DNA from: Streptomyces sp. JB150
Lineage (GTDB): Bacteria; Actinomycetota; Actinomycetes; Streptomycetales; Streptomycetaceae
NCBI RefSeq assembly: GCF_011193355.1
Contig: NZ_CP049780.1
Coordinates: forward strand, 2,208,556 to 2,272,555
Length of the DNA stretch: 64,000 nt
Direction: 5' to 3'
Below the pieces are notes generated by a model. It saw only the letters and a program-made list of their open reading frames with translations, was not told the DNA's origin and did not search any database. This document shows, in pieces, positions 42,901 through 51,942 of the stretch. The position numbers and the translations under genes are program-made. The first letter of the stretch is position 1. Each line of letters starts with the position of its first letter.

Positions 42901-43843
42901 CGAGGAGTACGAGCTGTCGGGCGGCCGCAGTCCCGAGCTGCTGGCGCTGGGCCAGGAGCTGCGCGAGGAGTACGGCGGGCCGCCCGGCGAGGACGGGGTG
43001 GCGGCGCCGGACGAGGATCCGCGCACCGAACCGGACGACGTGCCGGCGGGCTCCTTCCCCACGGAGGAGGACCTGCCGTCGCTGCCGGCCCGGGACGAGG
43101 AGTTCCGCGACGACCGGCCGCTGCCGCGGGACGAGGTGCCGGACAGCCTGTTCCCGGACGCCTCCCCCGAGCCGCGCCGCCCCTCCGGGCCTTCCGCCGC
43201 GCGGGCGCTGCGCGCCGCGCAAGCGGTGATCCTCGGCTTCGACGGCACGCTGACGCGGCTGTACACCAGGGAGGAGCGCCTGCGGACGGTCCGCTCGCTG
43301 GCCCGCCTGCTGGTCGAGGAACGCGACCCGGGGGACGCCCTCTCGGGCCGGCCCCTCCTGCCGGGAGGACCGGACCCCCTGCGCGACGACCGGCTGCCGC
43401 GCCCCGTCGACCTGCTCCGTGCCTTCCGGGGGCGCCCGTACGCGCGGGACCTGCACGACACGCTCGCGGCGGCCGAGGTCTCGGCGGCCGGACGGGCGGG
43501 CCTGCGCCCCCACGCGGACACGGTGGTGCGCACGCTGCACCGCAAGGGCGTGCGCCTGGCCGTCGTCACCGACACCGCCCCCGCCGCGGCGACCGCGTTC
43601 CTGGAACGGCACGGCCTGCTCGGTCTGCTGGCGGGCGGCGTCCACGGCCGGGAGACGGGGCGCACCGCGCTGCCGCCCGACGACGAGATCCTGCGGGCGG
43701 CCGTCGCGGCGGTCGGCGTGCCGCCCGCGCGCTGCCTGGTGGTCGGGGTGACCCGCGCGGAGCAGGAGGCGGCCCGCGCGGTGGGGGCGCTGTTCCACCC
43801 GGCCGGTCTGCTCCCGCTCCTCGCCGCCGCCCGCGGCCTGTGA
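39950..43843 (+). CDS. vWA-like/pseudokinase/SARP-BTAD/pseudo-HAD fusion (SAV_2336-type)
   Basis: 1297 aa. Residues about 1-500: SAV_2336-type N-terminal region with a degenerate vWA domain ('LVHDTGPTMPVWRPLVREL', 'TVVLLVSDCMGPQW'). Residues about 539-765: protein-kinase-like fold in which catalytic Asp is Ala663 ('AHGAVDLGQVVLLPDG'), the beta-3 Lys is Arg ('VLLRLCPA'), so a pseudokinase. About 775-1008: SARP-like winged helix plus BTAD/TPR ('ERAMLCMLLLSHGRKVTHAKLVDGIWG', 'FRRLYLIALRRQGRLEEAL'). About 1090-1297: HAD fold whose nucleophile Asp is Gly1096 ('VILGFDGTLT'). Overlaps the MoxR gene by 11 nt. Likely the sensor/scaffold of the conflict system. Confidence 0.88.
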   Translation: MPSEQPPADGLARLADLLAEASGGDRPSPRELAELLWLARHMRAPHEPERDPDAGTEAGAAAGQREDDGTPAAEPPPAPQPPPPPGDDSPPPAPGRRRPDPPRAPLHLPAPAGTATARHAALLAPAPPMLRHPLALQRALRPLKRRADAPLGQELDERATAERIARLGGDPDTWLPVMRPARERWLSLRLVHDTGPTMPVWRPLVRELHTALAQSGVFRTVTVHPAGPDGSVPADAAHTPADGRTVVLLVSDCMGPQWRRGPAAGLWYATLRRWAHRMPLAVVQPLPEHLWRDTALPTVPGHLSAPGPAAPTATLTFTPYDDDPQEAPAEGALFLPVLEPDPHWLANWAALTAGSGGTPYPAAVARLDGTAPAAAPDRTDLALLTPEELVLRFRATASPQAFRLAGHLALGRPDLPVMRLVQAAVEPDPRPQHLAEVILGGLLTAVPGPPGSYAFRPGVRDLLLRGLPRTARARTTELLEQVGALIDTRAGRAPGEFLASTPAENGTASPVQSEAFASVSEESVRRLAGNVAPPAAPGDRYRLLGPGRPDGSVWQAYDTRTDRRVLLRLCPAPVTPERREAFLRHAEALARLDDPGVVTVLDHGVRDGVPYVTTEDPDGIALDALALGYPGGLRLPAPLTVSIGNQLARALIALHRASVAHGAVDLGQVVLLPDGTVKLTVPDLGQEPGPEDFAGDLRALGAMLWQLASGAPFRPGTRVTADRLSALPAALRRLYSAALADTLSGSLTRQREGAARLQRRALLDLARADHVPLRYVLFGRPAVTRGAGQPVATGSPQERAMLCMLLLSHGRKVTHAKLVDGIWGTRAPARATRLLGTYASRLRNALGPGVLAALPGGYALHTSTDHVDLVECQQLVARAEVARAAGDAERARGHLTAALVLWKGPALEGVSGPAAQTARTRLQQLRLTLSRRRAELDLDLDEVDRAAADLAELVREHPSREDFRRLYLIALRRQGRLEEALEVFEEYELSGGRSPELLALGQELREEYGGPPGEDGVAAPDEDPRTEPDDVPAGSFPTEEDLPSLPARDEEFRDDRPLPRDEVPDSLFPDASPEPRRPSGPSAARALRAAQAVILGFDGTLTRLYTREERLRTVRSLARLLVEERDPGDALSGRPLLPGGPDPLRDDRLPRPVDLLRAFRGRPYARDLHDTLAAAEVSAAGRAGLRPHADTVVRTLHRKGVRLAVVTDTAPAAATAFLERHGLLGLLAGGVHGRETGRTALPPDDEILRAAVAAVGVPPARCLVVGVTRAEQEAARAVGALFHPAGLLPLLAAARGL

Positions 43844-43989
43844 GCGAACCCGCGAACGGCCCCGAATCGCCCGTTCGGCCGTTCCCCTCCCGGCCCCCCA
43901 CAAAAGGCGGTCCCTCCCCCGCCCGCGCACGATGCGAACAGTGGCCCGCCGTCCGGCGGGCACGGTCTGTGCTCTCGGGAGGACCTGCC

Positions 43990-45027
43990 ATGACCGCCAG
44001 TCTGGAGCAGCTGCGTCGCTGCCACTTCGCCGTCGACCTGGGCGCGGCGAGGACGCGGGTGTACGTCAAGGGCGCCGGGCTGGTCGTCGATCAGCCGTCC
44101 GCGGCCGCCGTGAACACCAAGACCGGCGCGCTGATCGCGGTCGGCGAGCTGGCGGAGAAGATGACGGGCCGTACGCCGGGCTACATCCGTGTGGTGCGGC
44201 CGGTGTCGGGCGGCACGGTGGTGGACATCGAGATGGCGCAGCGGATGCTCCGGCACCTGCTCGGTGACAAGATCCGCCGCAGTCTGCGCCGCAAGCCCCG
44301 GCTGCGCGCCGCGGCCTGCACCCCGCACGACGCGGATCCGCTGGCGCAGCGGGCCACGATCGAGACGCTGGTGGGTCTGGGGGCCCGGCGGGTGGAGCTG
44401 GTCGACACCCTGATCGCCGCCGCCGTCGGCTGCGGGCTGCCCGTGGAGCAGCCGGAGGCGACGATGGTGCTGGTGTGCGGGGCGGCGGCGACGCAGGTCG
44501 CGGTGCTGTCGCTCGGGTCGATCGTGACGGCCGAGCGGATTCCCGTCGGCGGTGAGGCCGTCGACCACGCGATCGTCCAGCACCTGCGCCACCAGCACGA
44601 GCTGATGCTGCCGAGCCAGTCGGTACGGCCGTTGCAGATCGCCCTGTCGGACAACGGGCTGACCCCGCAGGGGCCGGCCTCGACGGAGATCCACGGGCGG
44701 GACGTGGCGACCGGGCTGGCGCGTTCCGTGCAGATCGACACCGCCGCCGTCCGGGACGCGATCCAGACGCCGCTCACTGCGGTGCTCGACGGGATCGGCA
44801 AGGTGCTGCGGGCCTGCCCGCCGGACCTGGTCGCCGACCTCGCCGACCGGGGGATCATGATGGTCGGCGGCAGCGCGCTGCTGCCGGGCCTGGACCAGAT
44901 GCTGCGGCAGGCGACCGGTATGCCGGTGCACATCGCGGAGCGGCCCGACGTGTGCGCGGTGCAGGGGCTGGGCGCGATGCTGGAGGGCAAGATCGAGCCG
45001 CTGGTGCTGGACCCGCTGTCCGCCTGA
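43990..45027 (+). CDS. MreB-like actin-family protein
   Basis: 345 aa. Actin-fold motifs: phosphate-1 'FAVDLGAARTRVYVKGAGLV', phosphate-2-like 'MVLVCGAAATQVAVLSLG' and adenosine 'GIMMVGGSALLPGLDQML', with 'VVDIEMAQRMLRHLL' typical of MreB/Mbl. In phosphate-2 the usual DIGGGTT is VCGAAAT, so nucleotide binding may be altered. Streptomyces carry MreB, Mbl and a divergent third homologue involved in spore wall and stress resistance; this looks like a divergent one. ATG 43990 with GGGAGGA. No mreCD follow. 146 nt after the VMAP locus, independent. Confidence 0.85.
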   Translation: MTASLEQLRRCHFAVDLGAARTRVYVKGAGLVVDQPSAAAVNTKTGALIAVGELAEKMTGRTPGYIRVVRPVSGGTVVDIEMAQRMLRHLLGDKIRRSLRRKPRLRAAACTPHDADPLAQRATIETLVGLGARRVELVDTLIAAAVGCGLPVEQPEATMVLVCGAAATQVAVLSLGSIVTAERIPVGGEAVDHAIVQHLRHQHELMLPSQSVRPLQIALSDNGLTPQGPASTEIHGRDVATGLARSVQIDTAAVRDAIQTPLTAVLDGIGKVLRACPPDLVADLADRGIMMVGGSALLPGLDQMLRQATGMPVHIAERPDVCAVQGLGAMLEGKIEPLVLDPLSA

Positions 45028-45072
45028 GCGCGGGCCCACGTGAGCGCGGGTCCGGCTGAGCGCGGGTCCGCC
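45025..45072. repeat. 16-bp tandem repeat x3 at the mreB-like stop
   Basis: Three copies of TGAGCGCGGGYCCRSS starting on the stop codon of the MreB-like gene. Lies in a convergent gene junction. Confidence 0.7.
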
Positions 45073-45120
45073 CGGTGGCACGCGTCCCGGCCGGCCTCGG
45101 GGGCCGGGACGAGGCCGGGA

Positions 45121-46092
45121 TCAGAGCGCGAACCAGCAGCGCACCGTCGTCCCCTCGTCGTCGCTGTGCACCCGCACCAGGTCGGCGACCAGGTTCACCA
45201 GCAGCAGCCCGCGTCCGCCGCGCTGGTCCTGCGGGGCGGGCCGGCGCCCGGCCAGCGGGTCGGCGAGCCGCCCCTTGTCGCGCACCTCGCACACCACGTA
45301 CCGGTCCTGCGCCCACACCCGCACGGTGCCGCTGCCGCCGCCGTGCACCACGCTGTTGGTGGTCAGCTCGGCGGTGACGAGGGCCAGGTCGGAGAGGCGG
45401 ACGCCGGTGAGGCCGAGGCGCTGGGCCTCGGCGGTGACGGTGTGCCGGGCGTCGGGCAGCGTCTCGGAGTCGAACGTGTAGGCCAGGGCGTCGGGGACCA
45501 GGGGCAGCGGCCGGTTGTAGCGGGCGACGATCCCGTCGGGGTCGTAGGCGTCGCTGACCCGCTCCCCGGTCATGGTGCCGGTGCTCGCGTCGACGACGAG
45601 CGGGTGGGTGGCGTAGGCGTCGGCGACGACGTCGGCGTCGAGGCGGGCGAGGTCGTACGGGCACAGGATGGTCACCGGGCGGCCCGTGAACGCGGCGTTG
45701 ATCAGCGCCTCGTGCTGGACGCAGGCCGGGTACTCGGTGTCGCTGCGGCCCGCCCAGATGGGTTCGCCGATGATCCGCACCCGGCGGCCGGGCGGTTGGG
45801 CGTCGGCGAAGGCGCGCAGCACGCCGGGGATGATCCGGCCGGGGTTGCGGCCGGCCTCGCGCATGTCCAGCAGCTTCACCTCGGCGGCGGCGTCGCCGAG
45901 CCCGTCGCGCACCAGATCCAGCCGTTCCCGGGGCACGGCCACGGCGACGGGTTCGCCGGCGGAGAGGCCGTCGAGGACGAACGGGACGGTGCCCGCCAGG
46001 TACTCGCTGTCGTCGCGGTAGAACAGCGCGGGGTGGACGAACGGGTCGCCGGCGGCGTCCTCGGCACGGACGGCCAGGGCATCGGCACTCAT
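45121..46092 (-). CDS. MEDS-domain anti-sigma/HATPase sensor protein
   Basis: 323 aa. N-terminal MEDS (DcmR-type sensory) domain ('FYRDDSEYLAGTVPFVLDGLSAGEPVAVAVP', 'VRIIGEPIWAGRSDTEYPACVQHEALIN') followed by a GHKL ATPase: 'ALVTAELTTNSVVHGGG' (N-box), 'CEVRDKGRLADPL' (G1) and 'GGRGLLLVNLVADLV' (G2). No His-phosphorylation domain, so it acts as an anti-sigma-type kinase. ATGA-coupled to the STAS gene upstream, its probable substrate or partner. Confidence 0.88.
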   Translation of the reverse strand: MSADALAVRAEDAAGDPFVHPALFYRDDSEYLAGTVPFVLDGLSAGEPVAVAVPRERLDLVRDGLGDAAAEVKLLDMREAGRNPGRIIPGVLRAFADAQPPGRRVRIIGEPIWAGRSDTEYPACVQHEALINAAFTGRPVTILCPYDLARLDADVVADAYATHPLVVDASTGTMTGERVSDAYDPDGIVARYNRPLPLVPDALAYTFDSETLPDARHTVTAEAQRLGLTGVRLSDLALVTAELTTNSVVHGGGSGTVRVWAQDRYVVCEVRDKGRLADPLAGRRPAPQDQRGGRGLLLVNLVADLVRVHSDDEGTTVRCWFAL

Positions 46093-46397
46093 GACATCGA
46101 CACCTCTATCGCCGGCAGGTCGGGCCAGAACAGTTCCAGGGTGCGGCACAGTGCGGCCGGCGGCCTGTGCAGCACGAGACGCCGCCCCCCGGGCAACCGC
46201 CGGGCAGCGGCCGCGAGCGCTCCGGCGCCCGCCACATCGACGAACGTTACGGCGGACAGTTCCAGATGGCACACCCCCTCGCCGTCCCGGACGATGCCGT
46301 CCAGCGTGCGCTCCCAGAGGGGGTGCGTGCTCAGACCGACCTCACCGGCCGCCCGCACCCCGCTCACCTCGGCGAGCGGGTACACCGTCAGCTGCAC
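46089..46397 (-). CDS. STAS-domain protein (anti-sigma antagonist-like)
   Basis: 102 aa from GTG 46397 (GGAG 7 nt upstream); a TTG at 46427 would add ten residues. 'VCHLELSAVTFVDVAGAGALAAAARRLPGG' is the STAS phospho-site strand-helix, but the phosphorylatable Ser/Thr is Val ('FVDVAG' instead of 'FVDSSG'), so kinase control by phosphorylation seems lost. Coupled by ATGA to the MEDS-HATPase protein. Confidence 0.82.
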   Translation of the reverse strand: MQLTVYPLAEVSGVRAAGEVGLSTHPLWERTLDGIVRDGEGVCHLELSAVTFVDVAGAGALAAAARRLPGGRRLVLHRPPAALCRTLELFWPDLPAIEVSMS

Positions 46398-46464
46398 ACC
46401 TGTCTCCGCACTCCGTCCGGACGTCAACGCACGTACCCCTGGCAGGCGGGGGTCATGCCCGGTT

Positions 46465-46504
46465 CGGCGCCCTTCAGCGCCCCTCGGCGCCCTTCAGCGT
46501 CCCC
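46465..46504. repeat. 20-bp tandem duplication
   Basis: CGGCGCCCTTCAGCG(C/T)CCC(C/T) twice in direct succession, in the divergent region between the STAS and STAS-ANTAR genes. Confidence 0.65.
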
Positions 46505-46625
46505 GGTGGGTGTACCACGCACCCCACCGGGAAGGCGCACGGTATCGCGAACAGATGCGAAAGACACGCCGACGGCTGAGGACGGCCCCGCCGAACGGAC
46601 GAGAACGGTTGAGTCGAGGACGGTT

Positions 46626-47177
46626 GTGAGGACTGCCGAGTCGAACCCTCTGATCATAGAGTGCCGCACGGACGACACGGGCCGGGCGCTGCTGACCGCC
46701 CGCGGTGAACTCGTCCACGGCTGTGCCGACGCCCTGGCGCGGGTCCTGGCCGAGTTGCCCGCCGGCACCCGCCGGGTCGAGGTGGACATGTCCGGGGTGG
46801 GCTTCATGGACACGGCCGGACGCGGCTTCCTGGAGCTGCTGCGCGACTGGGGCGAGCGCCACATGATCCCCGTGGCCGCCGTCAACTGGCGCGGTCAGCC
46901 GCGGGACTTCTGGGAGCTGTGCCGTGAGGTGGAACAGCTGCGCCGGGCGATGGCGACCCGGCCGGTGATCGACCAGGCCCGCGGCATCCTGATGGCCACC
47001 CACGCCTGCACCTCCGAGGAGGCCTGGAACATCCTCCGCGAGGCCTCCCAGCTGTCCAACACCAAGCTGCGCACGGTGGCCGCCACGGTCACCGCCAGCA
47101 CCGAGAACGCCGCGACGCCCGTCCCGGAGCCCGTCGACCGGGCGCTGCGCACGGCGATCGCCCGCCTCCGCGACTGA
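46626..47177 (+). CDS. STAS-ANTAR regulator
   Basis: 183 aa. STAS domain (about 10-100: 'RRVEVDMSGVGFMDTAGRGFLELLRDWGERHMIPVAAVNW') followed by an ANTAR RNA-binding helix bundle (about 105-160: 'QLRRAMATRPVIDQARGILMATHACTSEEAWNILREASQ'). ANTAR proteins act as transcription antiterminators. The STAS site has Thr in place of Ser ('MDTAG'). GTG 46626 with GAGGA upstream. Divergent from the STAS/MEDS pair; the three probably form one signalling unit. Confidence 0.85.
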   Translation: MRTAESNPLIIECRTDDTGRALLTARGELVHGCADALARVLAELPAGTRRVEVDMSGVGFMDTAGRGFLELLRDWGERHMIPVAAVNWRGQPRDFWELCREVEQLRRAMATRPVIDQARGILMATHACTSEEAWNILREASQLSNTKLRTVAATVTASTENAATPVPEPVDRALRTAIARLRD

Positions 47178-47183
47178 CCGGAC

Positions 47184-47234
47184 CGCGGCCCCTCGGGTCG
47201 CCCGGCCCCTCGGGTCGCCCGGCCCCTTGGGTCG
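47184..47234. repeat. 17-bp tandem repeat x3
   Basis: Three consecutive copies of CGGCCCCTCGGGTCGCC, the last with two or three changes, in the convergent junction between the ANTAR gene and the exporter gene. Confidence 0.7.
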
Positions 47235-47255
47235 GCCCGGTCCACGGGAGCCGGG

Positions 47256-48575
47256 TCAGGGGGCCGCGGTCGTCGGAGCGTCCCGGTGGCGGCCGGCGGC
47301 GGTGGCGCGGCCGTGGGCGAGGCCCGCGGTCTCCAGCAGGAGGGCCGCCGTCAGGGCGAGGGAGGCGCAGCCCACGCCCGGCAGGGACGTGCGGGTCAGC
47401 AGGAGGCCGCAGCCGATCAGGCCCGCCAGGTGGACGACGGCGGCGCGGGGCAGGGTGCGGGTGTCGCCGCCGGCGATGACCAGGGCGCGCAGCCGGCCGC
47501 GTACCGCCCACAGGGCCGGCACGACGGCGAGGACGGCGATCCAGCGCAGGCCGAGGTCGGCGGGGCCGTCGGGGACGTTGCTGAAGCCGGCGACGTACCA
47601 GCGGGCCAGGGGGGTCAGCGCGACGAGCGCGGCCAGGGCGAGGAGCGCGGCGGTCAGCAGGGCGGTGAAGCGGAGCAGGATCCGCGGGCGGCCCGAGCGG
47701 CGCAGGAACGCCGCGCCCACGGTGTCCAGGTCGGACAGCGGGACCATGCCGAGCGAGACCAGCCCGTACAGCACCGGCCAGACGGTCAGCGAGTCCTCGG
47801 CGGCCGCGGAACGGGTCAGGACGACCGTGGTGATCAGCGAGGGGCTCATGTTGAGCAGCACGGTCGAGGTGATCCGGGCGTGCTGCACGGCGAGCCGCCG
47901 GCCCGCCCCGGCCGGTACGGGCGGCAGCACGCGGGCCGCCGCGGCCAGGTACGCCGCCTCCGCCCAGGCGCCCGCCGACAGGGCGATGCCGCCGGTGGCC
48001 GCGGCGGGCAGGCCCGCCCGCCAGGCGGCGAACGCGACCAGGGTGGTCGCCGCGATGCGGATGCCGGTCGCCACGGCGATGGGGCGGGTGGTGTCGGCGG
48101 CGATCAGCCGGCCGTGCTGGTACCGGCGCAGCGCGACCGCGAGCGGTGCCGTCGCGAACGACAGCAGGCAGGTGCGGAAGGCGTCGTGCAGATCGGCGGG
48201 CAGCCCGAGCAGTGCGGGGAAGCCCGTGGAGACGCCGGGCAGGGCGGCCGGCACCAGCAGGGCCGCGCAGCCCGCCAGGCCGGTGCCCACGGCCCGGCGC
48301 AGCAGTCTGCGCGAGCCCTGCCCGGCCAGTTCCGCCACGATCAGCGGCGCCAGGGCCAGCGCCGGGGAGTTGACGACGAACAGCACGGACAGGCCTGCGC
48401 CGAACGCCGCGAGCGCGCTCGCCCCGTCGGCCATCCGGGCCGTGATCGCCGCGACGAGCGGGATCTCCCAGGCCAGCATGGAGGAGCCGAGCGCGGTCGG
48501 CAGCCAGGAGCGGGCCAGCCGCCGCACTCCGGCCCACTCCGTGGCGGGCGGCGCGTTGTCGTGGGTCGCGGTCAC
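47256..48575 (-). CDS. MATE-like multidrug/peptide exporter
   Basis: 439 aa with about twelve hydrophobic helices ('LPTALGSSMLAWEIPLVAAITARM', 'FGAGLSVLFVVNSPALALAPLIVAELAG', 'LLGLPADLHDAFRTCLLSFATAPLAVALRRYQHGRLIA'), consistent with the MOP/MATE flippase superfamily. GTG 48575 overlaps the ThiF gene stop (GTGA), so it is the last gene of that unit and the natural candidate to export its product or give self-resistance. Confidence 0.82.
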   Translation of the reverse strand: MTATHDNAPPATEWAGVRRLARSWLPTALGSSMLAWEIPLVAAITARMADGASALAAFGAGLSVLFVVNSPALALAPLIVAELAGQGSRRLLRRAVGTGLAGCAALLVPAALPGVSTGFPALLGLPADLHDAFRTCLLSFATAPLAVALRRYQHGRLIAADTTRPIAVATGIRIAATTLVAFAAWRAGLPAAATGGIALSAGAWAEAAYLAAAARVLPPVPAGAGRRLAVQHARITSTVLLNMSPSLITTVVLTRSAAAEDSLTVWPVLYGLVSLGMVPLSDLDTVGAAFLRRSGRPRILLRFTALLTAALLALAALVALTPLARWYVAGFSNVPDGPADLGLRWIAVLAVVPALWAVRGRLRALVIAGGDTRTLPRAAVVHLAGLIGCGLLLTRTSLPGVGCASLALTAALLLETAGLAHGRATAAGRHRDAPTTAAP

Positions 48576-49609
48576 CGGGGCGGTCGTCCCTCCCGGCACG
48601 GGCAGTCGTCCCGGAACGCGAACGGGGTGAAGTCGAAGGTCAGGGTCTCCGCGTTGACGTAGAGGCTCTGGCCCGCGGTGCGGGAGGTGTCCTTCGCGCC
48701 GGACACCAGGCCGATGACCTCGTTGACCGCGATACCGGCGACCATCGACACCAGCGTGCCGGTGAGGCTGCCCGACTTCTCCGGTCGCAGCACGTCCAGG
48801 TCGCGGATGCCGACGCACTCCATGCAGGGGGTACGGCCCGGGATCATGGTGGGGCCGACCCGCGCGCCCTTGTTGGTGATGCCGATCTGCCCGAACGGCA
48901 CCCCGGTGCGCAGACTGGCCTCGTTGGACCAGCGGATCGCCTTGTTGCGGGGGCGGTCGTAGGCGTTGAAGAAGAAGTCGGCGCCGTCGACGAGTTTGAC
49001 GATGTCGTCGGCGGACTCGATGCGGGTGTGGTGGGCGATGAACCGGGAGCGGGAGCTCTGCAGGGCGAGGTGGCGTGCGAGCGCGTCCAGCTTCGGCACG
49101 CCGACGTCCTGCTCGTCGAAGGTGGGATGGGTGGGCAGGTTCTCCTCGGCGAAGGTGTCGAAGTCGACCGCTTCCAGGGTGCCGATGCCCGCCGCGTTGA
49201 GCAGCCGCAGCAGGGTGGTGCCGCCCGCCCCGGTGCCGATGATCACGACGCGGGCCTCGCGCAGCCTGCGCATGCCCTCGTAGCCGTTCCAGTCGTCCCG
49301 GTCGTACAGCCGCAGGTGGTTGATCTGGCGGCTGAAGCGCCGCAGGTCGTCCGGGTCGAGCGGCGGGGTGACGGCGGCGTCGTCGAGGACGCCCTGGGAG
49401 TCGAGGACCGCGAGCCAGTCCTCGGTCTCGGGGTAGCGTGCGCGCAGCTCCTCACGGGTTCGGGTGCCGTCGAGGTCCAGGACGAACGAGACCATCTCCT
49501 CGGTCGGGTCCATGATCCGGAACTTCTCCGGTCCGATCCCTATGTACAGATGGGGTTCCCCCGCGACGTGGTAGATCCGCAGGAACTCCTTGACCCTGGG
49601 TCGCCGCAT
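48572..49609 (-). CDS. ThiF/E1-like adenylyltransferase with RRE-like N-terminus
   Basis: 345 aa. The first about 85 residues resemble a RiPP recognition (peptide-clamp) winged helix ('YIGIGPEKFRIMDPTEEMVSF', 'LDGTRTREELRARYP'). The E1 domain follows: 'VVIIGTGAGGTTLLRLLNAAGIG' (ATP), 'AVDFDTFAEENLPTHPTF' (the usual Arg-Gln after Asn-Leu is replaced), 'CMEC' and 'CPC' as Zn ligands. Related enzymes adenylate peptide carboxylates: MccB in microcin C7 and PaaA in pantocin A. ATG 49609 has AGGAGACGCC. A 20-aa peptide gene lies just upstream, the likely substrate. Confidence 0.88.
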   Translation of the reverse strand: MRRPRVKEFLRIYHVAGEPHLYIGIGPEKFRIMDPTEEMVSFVLDLDGTRTREELRARYPETEDWLAVLDSQGVLDDAAVTPPLDPDDLRRFSRQINHLRLYDRDDWNGYEGMRRLREARVVIIGTGAGGTTLLRLLNAAGIGTLEAVDFDTFAEENLPTHPTFDEQDVGVPKLDALARHLALQSSRSRFIAHHTRIESADDIVKLVDGADFFFNAYDRPRNKAIRWSNEASLRTGVPFGQIGITNKGARVGPTMIPGRTPCMECVGIRDLDVLRPEKSGSLTGTLVSMVAGIAVNEVIGLVSGAKDTSRTAGQSLYVNAETLTFDFTPFAFRDDCPCREGRPPR

Positions 49610-49663
49610 CCGGCGTCTCCTGTTCTGGTGGCGGGTGGTCGGGAGCGGGACGGGTCCGGGCCG

Positions 49664-49707
49664 CCACCGTGGCGGGGAGACGGCCGGCCGCCTCCCCGCC
49701 ACGGTGG
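49664..49707 (-). terminator. perfect hairpin between peptide gene and ThiF gene
   Basis: 16-bp perfect arms (49664-49679 and 49692-49707) with a 12-nt loop, starting 16 nt after the peptide stop. No U-tract. Such partial terminators between RiPP precursor and enzyme genes keep precursor mRNA in excess; equally it could stabilise the 3' end of a short peptide transcript. Confidence 0.75.
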
Positions 49708-49723
49708 TGCGCTGGGTCCGTCG

Positions 49724-49786
49724 TCAGATGACGTTGGTGTGCCACTCCTTGACGAGGCCCTCCTCGTGCACACGCTCGATCTTCAT
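49724..49786 (-). CDS. 20-residue candidate RiPP precursor peptide
   Basis: Sequence MKIERVHEEGLVKEWHTNVI, then TGA. The Shine-Dalgarno AAGGAGG ends 7 nt before the ATG, the best ribosome site in this unit. It lies 105 bp after leuA and 115 bp before the ThiF-like gene, on the same strand, followed by a strong hairpin. The adjacent Glu-Glu (positions 8-9) recalls the Glu-Glu pair processed by the ThiF-family enzyme of pantocin A; the C-terminus lacks the Asn of microcin C7. Not an attenuation leader: no run of Leu or other amino acid codons. Substrate role is inferred from context. Confidence 0.7.
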   Translation of the reverse strand: MKIERVHEEGLVKEWHTNVI

Positions 49787-49891
49787 GGCGTACCTCCTTC
49801 CTGCGGGTCGTCGGGACGGGATCGCTCGTGCCGGTCCGGCGGGGCACGGCGGCGTGACGTGCCGCCGCCGGCCGGCCCGAACTCTGCGGGG

Positions 49892-51734
<1,843 letters not shown>

Positions 51735-51942
51735 GTACGGCTCCACGCTGGGGGGTGAGGGGAGGGAGAGGGGGAGCGGTGGGGGGGCATGCCCCGGCCA
51801 CCTCAGTGGAGCACGCCCGCCGCCGGCCCCGGCCCGGCCTTTCCGCTCAGTGCAAGACCTTCGGCCGCGGGCGGCACGCGGCTCCTACGTTCGTGCCGCG
51901 TACGGCGCGCAGGACGCCGAGGAGACCCGAGGAGCGGGAGAC

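Noticed and set aside
49724..49786. The 20-residue frame as a leucine or tryptophan attenuation leader
   Set aside because: Only two non-adjacent Leu/Trp codons (one of each), it lies after leuA, and no alternative antiterminator stem was seen.
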